Of a stretch of DNA of 64,000 bases, positions 17,052 through 25,536 are shown in pieces (the stretch's first letter is position 1; every line of letters starts with the position of its first letter). The DNA is from Nocardia caishijiensis NBRC 108228. GTDB taxonomy: Bacteria; Actinomycetota; Actinomycetes; Mycobacteriales; Mycobacteriaceae. Where the stretch lies: the NCBI RefSeq assembly GCF_001612825.1, contig NZ_BDBE01000040.1:124001-188000 (forward strand), given 5' to 3'. The notes under the pieces were generated by a model. It was not told the DNA's origin. It did not search any database and saw nothing but the letters and a program-made list of their open reading frames with translations. The position numbers and the translations under genes were made by a program.

Positions 17052-19265
17052 TTGTTCAACCGTTGGGGCCACCTGGTTCATCGATGGCGTTTCGTCGTCA
17101 TCGCGGTTGTCGGGGCCGCGTTGCTGGGGCTGAGCGGGTACGGGCTCGGCGTGTCCGACCACCTCACCTCCAGCGGGTGGGACGACCCCGGCTCCGAATC
17201 AGCACAGGGGTCGCGGATCGCCGATCAGGCGTTCGGGCGCGACCACAGCGCCGATGTCATCGTGCTGTACAACGCTCCCGAGGGAAAGACGATCGATGAT
17301 CCGGCGTTCAGCGACACGGTCGTCCACAGCCTGAACCGGGCGCTGGCCGAACATCCGAACGAGATCGACAAGATCAACGGCGCCTACTGGCGAGTGGGCG
17401 ACGCGGCCGCGGTGCCGTCGGTGTTCGGTTCGGCCGACAAGCAGCACGCGTTCGCCTCGGTGGCCCTCGTCGGTGACAACGACACCGATCTGCTGCGCAG
17501 CTATCGGGCGGTCAGCGATGCCTTCCACATCGAGGGCGTCGACGTGGAAGTCTCGGGCCTCCAAGCCATCGGCGGCACCCTCAACGACACCATTGCCACC
17601 GACGTGCACCGCATGGAACTGCTCGCGATTCCCGCGGTGGCGGTGCTGCTGTTCTTCATCTTCGGTGGCGTCGTCGCCGCCGCGCTGCCGCTGATCATCG
17701 GTGGGCTCACCATCTTCGGCGCCAACGGCATCGTCATGGCGATCACGAACTTCACCGAGGTGAACTCGTTCGTTTCCGCCGTGGTGTCGATGATCGGTCT
17801 CGGTCTGGCCATCGACTTCGCGCTGTTCATCGTCAGCCGGTTCCGTGAGGAACTGGCCGACGGCTACGACACACCCACGGCGGTGCGGCGCACGGTGATG
17901 ACGGCCGGACGTACCGTCGTCTCGTCGGCGACGATGATCGTCGCCAGCCTCGGCGGCATCCTGCTGTTCCCCCAGGGCTTTCTGCGTTCGGTCGCCTACG
18001 GCACCATCGCGACCGTATCGCTCGCCGCGCTGACCGCGGTGACGATCCTGCCCGCGATGCTGGCCGTGCTCGGACCGCGAGTGGACATGCTCGGCATCAA
18101 ACGGTTCCGCAAGACCAGGACCGCCGAGGAGGTCGAACGCGGCCTCTGGGGCAGGCTGCCCCGCTGGGTGATGCGCCACCCCTTGAAGGTCGCCGTGGCC
18201 GTCGTCGTCGGCCTGCTGCTGCTGATCATCCCGATCAAGAACCTGGCCTTCGGCGGTATCAACGAGAAGTACCTGCCGCCCGACAACAGCACCCGACTCG
18301 CTCTCGAACACTTCTACGAGGTGTTCCCGCTGAAGAAGACCGACCCGATCCAACTGGTCTTCGTCGGTGAGAACACCACGGCCATCGGCGGGGTGTGGAA
18401 GCAGGCCAACCAGGCGCCGGGGCTCGTCGGCCAGTTCGGTGTGCCGAGCAACACCGGCTCCAACGACCCGGCGGTGTACCGCACCTCGGCCACGCTGGTC
18501 GATCCGACCGGCGACGCCGAGCCGACGATCGACTACCTGCGCGCGATCGACGTGCCCGACGGGGTGCGGATGTATGTCGCGGGTCAGCCCGCGATCATGG
18601 CCGACAGCATCGACGGCCTGCTCGACCGGATGCCGTTGATGATCGCGCTTGTCCTGCTGGTCACCACCGTGCTGATGTTCCTCACCTTCGGTTCACTAGT
18701 GCTGCCGATCAAGGCGGCACTGATGAACGCCCTCGGGCTCGGTTCCACGCTCGGCATCCTGACCTGGATCTTCATCGACGGTCACGGCGCCGGGGTACTG
18801 AACTTCACGCCGCAGCCGATCAGCGCGCCGGTGCTGATGCTGATCATCGCGGTGATCTACGGGCTGTCGACCGATTACGAGGTCTTCCTGCTGTCCCGCA
18901 TGGTCGAGGCGCGCGCCCACGGTGCCACGACCACCGAGGCGATCCGCGCGGGCACCGCGCAGACGGGGCGCATCATCACCGCCGCCGCGCTCATCCTGCT
19001 GGTCGTCACCGGCGCGTTCGCGTTCTCCGATCTGGTGATGATGCAGTACATCGCCTACGGCATGATCGCGGCGCTGTTCATCGACGCGACGATCCTGCGC
19101 ATGCTGCTCGTGCCCGCCGTCATGAAGCTGCTCGGCGACGACTGCTGGTGGGCTCCCAAGTGGGCCAAGCGACTCCAGCAGAAGGTCGGACTGTCCGAGC
19201 CGGTCCTCGCCGACGAGCGACCACGGCGAGCCGAGAGGGTTCAGCCGGTCGGCTCGGTGCGCTGA
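17052..19265 (+). CDS. MMPL family transporter
   Basis: A 737-residue MMPL/RND transporter of the short actinobacterial type. It has an N-terminal membrane helix (residues about 14-34), a periplasmic domain, a helix block with the GLAIDFALFIVSRF signature near residue 255, and a second block with YGLSTDYEVFLLSRM near residue 605; the Asp in each belongs to the proton path. The start is TTG 17052, supported by AGAGGAG seven bases upstream. It has no linked regulator. Export of lipids or hydrophobic compounds is likely. Confidence 0.92.
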   Translation: MFNRWGHLVHRWRFVVIAVVGAALLGLSGYGLGVSDHLTSSGWDDPGSESAQGSRIADQAFGRDHSADVIVLYNAPEGKTIDDPAFSDTVVHSLNRALAEHPNEIDKINGAYWRVGDAAAVPSVFGSADKQHAFASVALVGDNDTDLLRSYRAVSDAFHIEGVDVEVSGLQAIGGTLNDTIATDVHRMELLAIPAVAVLLFFIFGGVVAAALPLIIGGLTIFGANGIVMAITNFTEVNSFVSAVVSMIGLGLAIDFALFIVSRFREELADGYDTPTAVRRTVMTAGRTVVSSATMIVASLGGILLFPQGFLRSVAYGTIATVSLAALTAVTILPAMLAVLGPRVDMLGIKRFRKTRTAEEVERGLWGRLPRWVMRHPLKVAVAVVVGLLLLIIPIKNLAFGGINEKYLPPDNSTRLALEHFYEVFPLKKTDPIQLVFVGENTTAIGGVWKQANQAPGLVGQFGVPSNTGSNDPAVYRTSATLVDPTGDAEPTIDYLRAIDVPDGVRMYVAGQPAIMADSIDGLLDRMPLMIALVLLVTTVLMFLTFGSLVLPIKAALMNALGLGSTLGILTWIFIDGHGAGVLNFTPQPISAPVLMLIIAVIYGLSTDYEVFLLSRMVEARAHGATTTEAIRAGTAQTGRIITAAALILLVVTGAFAFSDLVMMQYIAYGMIAALFIDATILRMLLVPAVMKLLGDDCWWAPKWAKRLQQKVGLSEPVLADERPRRAERVQPVGSVR

Positions 19266-19290
19266 CACGCCGTGGCCGCCCGGCTCGGTG

Positions 19291-19911
19291 TCACCGCGTC
19301 CCTTTGACGACGTCGACCGCGATGCCGATGACCGCGACGTTGTAGAAGAAGCCGATCACCGAGTGGAGCAGAATCTGCGCGCGGATGTGCCTGGTGCGGG
19401 CCGTGACGTCGGAGACGGCGAACGAGACGCCGATGGTGAAGGAGAAATAGGCGAAGTCCAGCAGATTCGGCCGTCGAGTTCCGGGGAACGACAGTGGTTC
19501 GTCCGACCGCCGACGGTGGTAGCTGCGGGCGTACTGTTCGGCGAAACCGAGGTGCAACAGGAACCAGGCCAGCAGCGCCACCACCACCGCGAGGACGTCG
19601 GTTGGCACCGCGTGGTCGTCGTCGGCATCGCCTGCCACGATCGACAGGACGGCGACCAGTCCGACCGTGCTGGTGACCATCGTCAACGCGAGCGCGGTCC
19701 AGCTGTCGGGGATCGCGTCCAGCCACTCCGCCGGGTCGTCGGCGTCGCGGTTTCGGAGCAACACCACCAGCCACCCGCCGATGTACGCCGCGGCGAGAAC
19801 GCTCCAGCCCAACAGCCACCCGCGCGGCTCCTGCACCCACAACGCGGCGACACCGACCACCACCAGACCCGCCTCGAGAACTCGACTCGCGATCACCCTC
19901 GGGCTGTGCAC
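19291..19911 (-). CDS. DUF1345 domain membrane protein
   Basis: A membrane protein of 206 residues with about five hydrophobic segments and the pattern NLLDFAYFSFTIGVSFAVSD, characteristic of DUF1345. The biochemical role of this family is unknown to me. Two GTG codons (19917 and 19911) are possible starts; the second sits eight bases after AAGGAG and is preferred. It is convergent with the MMPL gene. Confidence 0.82.
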   Translation of the reverse strand: MHSPRVIASRVLEAGLVVVGVAALWVQEPRGWLLGWSVLAAAYIGGWLVVLLRNRDADDPAEWLDAIPDSWTALALTMVTSTVGLVAVLSIVAGDADDDHAVPTDVLAVVVALLAWFLLHLGFAEQYARSYHRRRSDEPLSFPGTRRPNLLDFAYFSFTIGVSFAVSDVTARTRHIRAQILLHSVIGFFYNVAVIGIAVDVVKGTR

Positions 19912-20271
19912 AGCCACGACTCCTTCCCACCGGCTGGAGGCGGCCGTGCGTGGTCGAACCGCCCCGCCCTGCGGGCATCGTAGATTCGACCCGCGCCGAC
20001 GATGCCGGTCGACGCGCCCGGCCGACCACCGGAATGCGCCGAACGCGGGGCACAGGGCCCGCGCTCCGATGACCGGGGCCGTGAAATCTCTGGGGAATCG
20101 TGACGAGCGTCGTCGAGACGGGCGAACGCGCTCGACGAGGGCACCATCATCGGGAGCGCATCAGTGGCAGGGGTTCGGGGCGTTCCCTGTGTCGACGGTG
20201 CGCAGTCGGGGTCGTTTGGCGGTGCGGCCGTCGGCGGAGGATCGTTGGCAGGGACGTCGTCCGACGCGGGC
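19912..20271. other. intergenic region, no gene seen
   Basis: The stretch of about 360 bp between the DUF1345 gene and the end of the reductase gene contains no convincing reading frame: frames that stay open are arginine- or proline-rich shadows. I see no strong dyad or tRNA-like fold. It may only hold the DUF1345 promoter near its left end. Confidence 0.4.
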
Positions 20272-21408
20272 TCACAATTCGATTTCCACATCGGTGATCG
20301 GGTAGGCGACACAGGAGTGGGTGTAGCCGAAGGTCTCGTCGGAGAGTCGCAGCTTGGCTTCCTCGGCGGTGTGGACCCGCCCCTTGCACACCCGGACCCG
20401 GCACAGACTGCACTCGCCGGAGCGGCAGGCGGCTTCGGGGCGAATGCCGTTGTCTTCCAGCGCATCCAGCAGCGGGCGTCGGCGTGGTGTGCGGAAGGAC
20501 CGTCCGCCCACCGTCACGGTCACCTCGTCCTCGGCGTCGACGCCGGTGGGCCAGTGTGACTGCGCGGTGGGGTCCGCGGGCGCGCCGTTGGCTTCGAACC
20601 GGATGCGCTTGCGCGGGTGGCCCAGTTCGGTCAGTTGTGACAACGCGTAGGGGTAGAGCGCTTGGGGACCACAGACATAGACCATCCGTCCGTCCAGGTT
20701 TCCGGCCAGGCCGGTGATCGTGTCCGCGGTCAGGAAGCCGGTCGCGCCGGGCCGGCTCGCGTCGGGCTCGGCGATGACGTGGTCGACATCGAGACCCGGG
20801 TGTGCGGCCTCGAGCGCGTCGAGTTCGTCGAGGAAGATGATGTCGGCGGCGTCGCGGGAGCCGTAGATCAGATGGAAGGTCCGGGTTCCGCCTTGTTCGG
20901 CGAGCTCACGGATCATGCTCATCGCGGGGGCGACACCGGAGCCACCGGCGAGGAACACCAGGTCCTCGCCGTGGAAGAGCGGGTTGTGGTGGAACGTGCC
21001 CATCGGGCCACTCGTGGTCAGCTCGGCGCCGATGTCGAGGGTGTCGATGAGCAGGTTGCTGATCCGACCGCCGGGCACCCGTCGCACGGTCAGGTCGTAG
21101 TGGTCGCGGGTGGTCGGGCTCGAGGAGATGGCGTAGGGGCGGCTGGTGCCGTCGATGAAGACGTTGACGTACTGGCCCGCCAGAAATGGTGGCAGGGCCG
21201 CGCCGTCGCCGCCGGTCAACCGGAAGGTCTTGGTCGTCGCGGTCTCGGTGATGATCTCGTTCACCACGAGCGTCAACCGGGAGGGGTGGTAGGTGTCGAT
21301 GGTGGCGCGGGTCTCGGCCGCGTGATCGCGGGTGTCGGGATCACGGTCGGCGATGAACTCCACGATGGCGGAGCCGCCGTCGAATCGTTCGGCGAGGGGA
21401 TGAGGCAT
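20272..21408 (-). CDS. FAD/NAD(P)H oxidoreductase with C-terminal 2Fe-2S ferredoxin domain
   Basis: An electron-transfer flavoprotein of 378 residues. A ferredoxin-NADP reductase core begins at about residue 40: FAD motif RPYAISSSP, nicotinamide motif GGSGVAPAMSM and the CGP motif VYVCGPQALYP. A plant-type 2Fe-2S domain closes the protein, with CRSGECSLCRVRVC and a distal HSC supplying the four cysteines. Electrons would flow from NAD(P)H through FAD to the iron-sulfur centre and then to a partner oxygenase or desaturase. ATG 21408 has GAAGGA seven bases upstream. The neighbouring FAD protein (17 bp upstream) is the likely functional partner; the true electron acceptor is not identifiable. 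Confidence 0.88.
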   Translation of the reverse strand: MPHPLAERFDGGSAIVEFIADRDPDTRDHAAETRATIDTYHPSRLTLVVNEIITETATTKTFRLTGGDGAALPPFLAGQYVNVFIDGTSRPYAISSSPTTRDHYDLTVRRVPGGRISNLLIDTLDIGAELTTSGPMGTFHHNPLFHGEDLVFLAGGSGVAPAMSMIRELAEQGGTRTFHLIYGSRDAADIIFLDELDALEAAHPGLDVDHVIAEPDASRPGATGFLTADTITGLAGNLDGRMVYVCGPQALYPYALSQLTELGHPRKRIRFEANGAPADPTAQSHWPTGVDAEDEVTVTVGGRSFRTPRRRPLLDALEDNGIRPEAACRSGECSLCRVRVCKGRVHTAEEAKLRLSDETFGYTHSCVAYPITDVEIEL

Positions 21409-21425
21409 CGATCTGTCCTTCGGTG

Positions 21426-22913
21426 TCAGGCGGCCGTACGGCGCAGCAGCCGTCGGGCCACGCGGGCCCCAGCTTCGAGGGTGGGTTGGAAGCCGCCGAT
21501 TCCGGCCCAGGAACCGGCCAGATGCAGTCCGGGAACATGGGTTTCGCGTTCGCTGTTGCGGAACAGCCAGCCCTCGGCGGCGTCCTGGTCGTAGCCGTAG
21601 ATGGCACCGCCGGGGTGACCGAGGTAGCGCATCATGGTCAGCGGAGTGGCCACGTCGACTTCTTCGATCGCGTCCCGGATCCCCGGAGTGACCGTTTCGC
21701 ACAGGTCGAGCAGGGTCTCGGCGTAGGCGAACTTGGCGCGCGCGTAGTCGGCGGGGTCGATTCCGCGCCAGATGTCGGCGTACTGCAACGTCATCAGGCT
21801 CACGTGGGTGGCCCCTGACGGCGCGAAGCCGATCGGCGCGACATCGTAGGAGCTGACGCAGATTCCACGCGCCGCTTCCAACGAGCGCCACGACTCGTAG
21901 GTGCGGTCGTCGTCGGTGTCGCGGTTGACGAAGGTCGTACTCGTGGTGAAGCCGAGTTCGGCGGGCGTGGCGTCCAGGCCCATGTGCAGCACGAATCCGG
22001 ACACACCGATGCGCCGCGAAGCCAGGTCGGTGCGTACGGCATCGGGCAGATCGATCCCGCGCAGCATGCCGTAGGTGGTCGGTAACGACGCGTTGGAAAC
22101 CACCTCGGGAGCGGTGATCTCGGTGCCGTCGTCCAGCCGGACACCCAGTACCCGGCCGTCCTGGGCGAGGATCGCCGCGACGCCGGTGTTGAACCGCACT
22201 TCGCCGCCCGCGCCCAGGAAGCTGTCGAGGATGGCGGTCGACATCGCCTGCGAGCCGCCGCGCACATGCCATGGCTTGAATTCGAGGTAGGCGAACAAGG
22301 TCAACGCCAAGTCCTGGAACAGCAGCTTCGAGGGCGGCTGACCGAGGTAGGTCCAGTACATGCCGAGCGCGAGCTTGATCCGGTCGTCGTCGAAGAACTC
22401 GTCGAGCACACTCCGCACCGAACGCAGGCCGTAGCGGAACAGCACCGGGTCGATCTGCTCGGCGGGCATGCCGCGCATCGCCGCGATCTGCCAGAACGTG
22501 ATGGTCTTCAGCAGGTCGAAGAACTTCGCCACGCGGTCACGGTTGCCGGGGAACTGGTCCTCGAGCGCGGCGATCGCGCCGTCCCAGTCCGCGGGCAGGG
22601 TCACATCGAGCTCGCCGGGGACCACGGCCCGGTACAGGTCGTGTTCCTGGACGAACTCGAGCTTGTCCTCGATCCCGAGCTGAGTGAACAGGCCCTCGCG
22701 CAACGACATCGGCTGTCCGTCGACACCGACGCCGGACAGCTGATGCAGGGCGACCTCGAACTCGAAACGGCCACGGCGGAAGGAGGTTCCGCAGCCACCG
22801 GGCACGTTGTGCCGCTCCAACAGCAGCGTGCGGACACCGGCTCGCTGCAGGGTGGCCGCGGCGGTCAGGCCCGCATTGCCCGCACCGACGACGATCGCGT
22901 CGTAGTCGTTCAC
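21426..22913 (-). CDS. phytoene-desaturase / retinol-saturase-like FAD oxidoreductase
   Basis: A 495-residue FAD protein. The Rossmann motif VVGAGNAGLTAAATL lies at residues 8-22 and is followed by PGGCGTSFRRGRFEFE, the hallmark of the carotenoid desaturase / all-trans-retinol 13,14-reductase superfamily; the C-terminal motif GLHLAGSWAGIGG contacts FAD. Such enzymes add or remove hydrogens in polyenes or similar hydrophobic substrates. GTG 22913 overlaps the stop of the SnoaL-like gene (GTGA). No carotenoid genes such as crtB or crtE are nearby, so a carotenoid substrate is not supported. Confidence 0.85.
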   Translation of the reverse strand: MNDYDAIVVGAGNAGLTAAATLQRAGVRTLLLERHNVPGGCGTSFRRGRFEFEVALHQLSGVGVDGQPMSLREGLFTQLGIEDKLEFVQEHDLYRAVVPGELDVTLPADWDGAIAALEDQFPGNRDRVAKFFDLLKTITFWQIAAMRGMPAEQIDPVLFRYGLRSVRSVLDEFFDDDRIKLALGMYWTYLGQPPSKLLFQDLALTLFAYLEFKPWHVRGGSQAMSTAILDSFLGAGGEVRFNTGVAAILAQDGRVLGVRLDDGTEITAPEVVSNASLPTTYGMLRGIDLPDAVRTDLASRRIGVSGFVLHMGLDATPAELGFTTSTTFVNRDTDDDRTYESWRSLEAARGICVSSYDVAPIGFAPSGATHVSLMTLQYADIWRGIDPADYARAKFAYAETLLDLCETVTPGIRDAIEEVDVATPLTMMRYLGHPGGAIYGYDQDAAEGWLFRNSERETHVPGLHLAGSWAGIGGFQPTLEAGARVARRLLRRTAA

Positions 22914-23320
22914 GCCCCGGCCGCCTGCCGCTGGATGTCGGCGGTGGCCTCGGCCTTGATCCGTTCGAACTGCTCGCCCATCCGCTCGGCCAGCGCCTGC
23001 GCGGCCGACAGCGGGCGCACCATCACCATGAAGTCGTCGATGCGTCCCTGCTCGTCGAAGTGCAGGAAGTCGCAGCCGGTGAGCTTCTTGCCGTTCACCG
23101 TCGCTTCGAAGACCAACGCGTGGTCGCGATCGTCGCCGATCTCGCGGACGTAGCGGAAGTCCTCGAACACCCGAAGGACCGCCCGCAGGATCGCGGCGGT
23201 GATCGCCTTGCCCGGGTAGGGCTTGAAGGCGACGGGGCTGGTGAACACGACATTCTCGGCCAGCAGGGCCTCGATCGCGGCCGCATCGCGGGCTTCCACA
23301 GCTGCTCGGAAGGGGTGCAT
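22910..23320 (-). CDS. SnoaL-like / NTF2-fold protein
   Basis: A 136-residue protein of the SnoaL-like domain group (start MHPFRAAVEARDAAAIEALL, then the typical FKPYPGKAIT and VFEDFRYVREI strands). Members serve as isomerases, cyclases or binding proteins. ATG 23320 has GAGAGG five bases upstream. It is the first gene of the three-gene operon with the two flavoproteins, and the PadR gene is divergent 118 bp away. Its place in an operon with redox enzymes suggests it handles the same small-molecule substrate. Confidence 0.8.
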   Translation of the reverse strand: MHPFRAAVEARDAAAIEALLAENVVFTSPVAFKPYPGKAITAAILRAVLRVFEDFRYVREIGDDRDHALVFEATVNGKKLTGCDFLHFDEQGRIDDFMVMVRPLSAAQALAERMGEQFERIKAEATADIQRQAAGA

Positions 23321-23330
23321 GACTGCCTCT

Positions 23331-23394
23331 CATAGTGAACTTGTTGACTAGACGACTCGAACACTATCGACCTCACGTGCCACTGTCCATAGTG
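23331..23394. promoter_or_regulatory. repeated CATAGTG motifs between SnoaL-like and PadR genes
   Basis: In the 118-bp divergent gap CATAGTG occurs at 23331-23337 and 23388-23394, and its near complement CACTATC at 23362-23368. The first two copies form a long-spaced inverted pair and the last lies within CCACT-n6-AGTGG. This is a plausible PadR binding region. Confidence 0.4.
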
Positions 23395-23438
23395 GAATGG
23401 TCACCAAGTTGAATAACCCGGACTGATAGAATTCCGAT

Positions 23439-23996
23439 ATGGCACTCCGCAACGCGATCCTGGCCGCCCTCCTCGAAGGCGAGGCCTCCGGCTACGACCT
23501 GGCCAAGGGATTCGACGCGTCGCTGGCCAATTTCTGGATCGCCACACCTCAGCAGCTGTATCGCGAGCTGGACCGCATGTCCGCCGACGGCCTGATCGAG
23601 ACCCGTGTCGTGCGGCAGGAGCGCCGACCCAACAAGCGCCTGCACTCGATCACCGAGGCCGGGCACGCCGCCCTGGTCGCATTCATCGACGCCACGTCGA
23701 AGCCGACGGCCATCCGCGACGAGATGATGGTCAAGGTCCAGGCCGTCCGATCCGACACCGCACCGACGGTGCGCGCCGCGATCGCCGAACGGCGGGAATG
23801 GTGCGTCGCCAAACTCGCCCGCTACGAACGCCTGCGCGCACGTCTGCTCGCCGGACGCTCCGAGCAGGCCTATCTCGAAGAAGTCGAGCGCGTGGGGCCC
23901 TACCTGACGCTGATGCGCGGAATCTCGTTCGAGCAGGAGAACATTCGGTGGGCCGACTTCGCCCTGACGGTGCTGGACCGTCGAATCGCCGCGTAG
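23439..23996 (+). CDS. PadR family transcriptional regulator
   Basis: A 185-residue PadR-type repressor. The winged helix spans about residues 3-85, with YDLAKGFDASLANFW and PQQLYRELDRMSADGLIETR typical of the family, and a C-terminal helical dimerisation domain follows. It is divergent from the SnoaL/flavoprotein operon, the usual layout for a PadR that senses a substrate of that operon. ATG 23439 is the natural start. Confidence 0.9.
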   Translation: MALRNAILAALLEGEASGYDLAKGFDASLANFWIATPQQLYRELDRMSADGLIETRVVRQERRPNKRLHSITEAGHAALVAFIDATSKPTAIRDEMMVKVQAVRSDTAPTVRAAIAERREWCVAKLARYERLRARLLAGRSEQAYLEEVERVGPYLTLMRGISFEQENIRWADFALTVLDRRIAA

Positions 23997-24006
23997 ACGG
24001 CGCCGA

Positions 24007-24431
24007 TCACCGATCGATCAGCGCGGCTTCCCGCAACTGGGCCACGCCAGCGGCCAACCGCTCGGCGATCATCGAGGTCAACGCTCCGACGGTGATGTCG
24101 TCGTCGGGACGACGGGAACGCCTGGGTTGGCCTTCGCGAGGCGGGCGGCGCCGGTCTTCATCGGTCCGGGCATTCCGGCGGGGTCGCGCGTGATGGTGCC
24201 CTCGGGCATGATCACGACCACCCGCCCTGACCGCAGGGCCGCCGACGCCGCCCGGAAGGCTTCGCCCGGATCGCTCGCGCGATCGACCGGGATCTGCTCG
24301 ACGGCCCGCATCACCACGCCCGGGAACCCCTCGAACACTTCCCGTTCGGCGAGGAAATGCGGCCTCCGGCCGACGTCGACGCCGCGCCTGACCGACCGGC
24401 TCTCTCCACGGCGGTCGACGCGGGGTGTCAT
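24007..24431 (-). pseudogene. remnant of a PlsC-type 1-acylglycerol-3-phosphate acyltransferase
   Basis: The frame starting at 24431 gives a stretch (PHFLAEREVF, IPVDRASD, VVIMPEGTIT, MKTGAARLAK, GVPVVP) that matches the middle of lysophosphatidic acid acyltransferases. The N-terminal HX4D catalytic motif is absent, the frame breaks after VVP, and a second frame ends the gene with a short helix (ITVGALTSMIAERLAAG) at 24007. A normal enzyme has about 230-260 residues; here only about 140 codons remain in two frames, so both ends or an internal part are lost. The first ATG overlaps the alcohol dehydrogenase stop (ATGA), which may be chance. Confidence 0.6.
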
Positions 24432-25480
24432 GCTGCCGGGTCGACGAGGATCTTTCCCTCGACCCCGCCCGCCGAGAGCCGGTCCAGCGACGGGCCGAGC
24501 TCGGCCAATCCCACCGCGGGCTCGGCGAATTCGACACCGAGCTGGGGCTCGGCGGCCAGGATTCGCAGCGCGGCGGGCAAGTCGGTGTCGCAGACGTGGG
24601 CCAGGGTGGTTTCGAGCGTGATCTCGCGGAAGATCATCGAGTGCAGGTCGAGCTCGGGTTTGCGCTCGGGGATGCCGACGGCTTCGACGCGGCCACCGTC
24701 GGCGACCATCGCCAGGGCCGCCGCCAGTTGCCCCGGTGCGCCGCTGGCCTCGATGACGACGTCGGGACGATGGCCGTCGAGGACATCAGCGATATCGCCG
24801 ACCAGCGAGTCGGACGCGATCAGGGTGCGGTCGGCGCCGAGGCGTTCGGCGCGGTCGAGGCGGGCCTGTGCGATGTCGACGACGGTGATGTCGACATCGC
24901 ACAGGTAGCGCAGCCCGGCCAGGACGAACGAGCCGATCGCCCCCGCCCCGATGACGACGACACGGTCCCGCGCTTGCGTTCCGGCACGACGCGCTGCGTG
25001 AATACCGACGGCCAGCGGCTGAGCCAGCGCGGCGTGATCGATCGCGAGACCGGTGGGTACCCGGCGCAAGGTCTTGGCCGGAACCGCGACGTATTCGGCC
25101 ATCCCGCCGTGCACGTTGAGGCCGAGCGTGCGGTAGGCCACGCATTTGTTGGGGCGGCCCTCGAAGCAACGACGGCACGCACCGCACCAGATGCCCGCCC
25201 CGCTGGCGACGATCTCGCCCGCACGGTAATCGGAATCGCCTGCGGCTTCCGCGATCTCGCCGACGAACTCGTGCCCGGGGATGATCGGGCCGAGGTGCCC
25301 GCTGAGCGGGTGGCGATGGTGCACCGGAAAGACTTTCGGCCCGGTGGTCCATTCGCCCGCGTCGGTCCCACAGATACCCGAGCGCAGCACTCGGACCAGG
25401 ACCTCGCCCGGCGCGGGAATCGGGACGGCGACGTCGTCGATCCGGATGTCGCGGGGACCGTGGTAGAGGGCGGCTCGCAT
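24428..25480 (-). CDS. zinc-dependent alcohol dehydrogenase
   Basis: A 350-residue medium-chain dehydrogenase. Visible are the catalytic-zinc region with SGICGTD and GHEFVG, the structural-zinc lobe with four cysteines in CGACRRCFEGRPNKC, and the NAD-binding GAGAIGSF motif. The pattern is of the threonine/sorbitol dehydrogenase-like branch. It is the last intact gene of the hydroxyquinol operon, after the MFS gene. ATG 25480 is chosen by homology; GTG 25492 is possible. Its role is unclear: it may oxidise a hydroxylated precursor or aldehyde that feeds the pathway. Confidence 0.88.
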   Translation of the reverse strand: MRAALYHGPRDIRIDDVAVPIPAPGEVLVRVLRSGICGTDAGEWTTGPKVFPVHHRHPLSGHLGPIIPGHEFVGEIAEAAGDSDYRAGEIVASGAGIWCGACRRCFEGRPNKCVAYRTLGLNVHGGMAEYVAVPAKTLRRVPTGLAIDHAALAQPLAVGIHAARRAGTQARDRVVVIGAGAIGSFVLAGLRYLCDVDITVVDIAQARLDRAERLGADRTLIASDSLVGDIADVLDGHRPDVVIEASGAPGQLAAALAMVADGGRVEAVGIPERKPELDLHSMIFREITLETTLAHVCDTDLPAALRILAAEPQLGVEFAEPAVGLAELGPSLDRLSAGGVEGKILVDPAA

Positions 25481-25536
25481 GGTCGATGGCACGGCAGCGT
25501 CTTTCTTGGTCGGAAGGGGGAACAGGACGGCGGCGA

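Noticed and set aside
21426..22913. Carotenoid biosynthesis cluster
   Set aside because: Only one desaturase-like enzyme and no phytoene synthase or prenyltransferase nearby.
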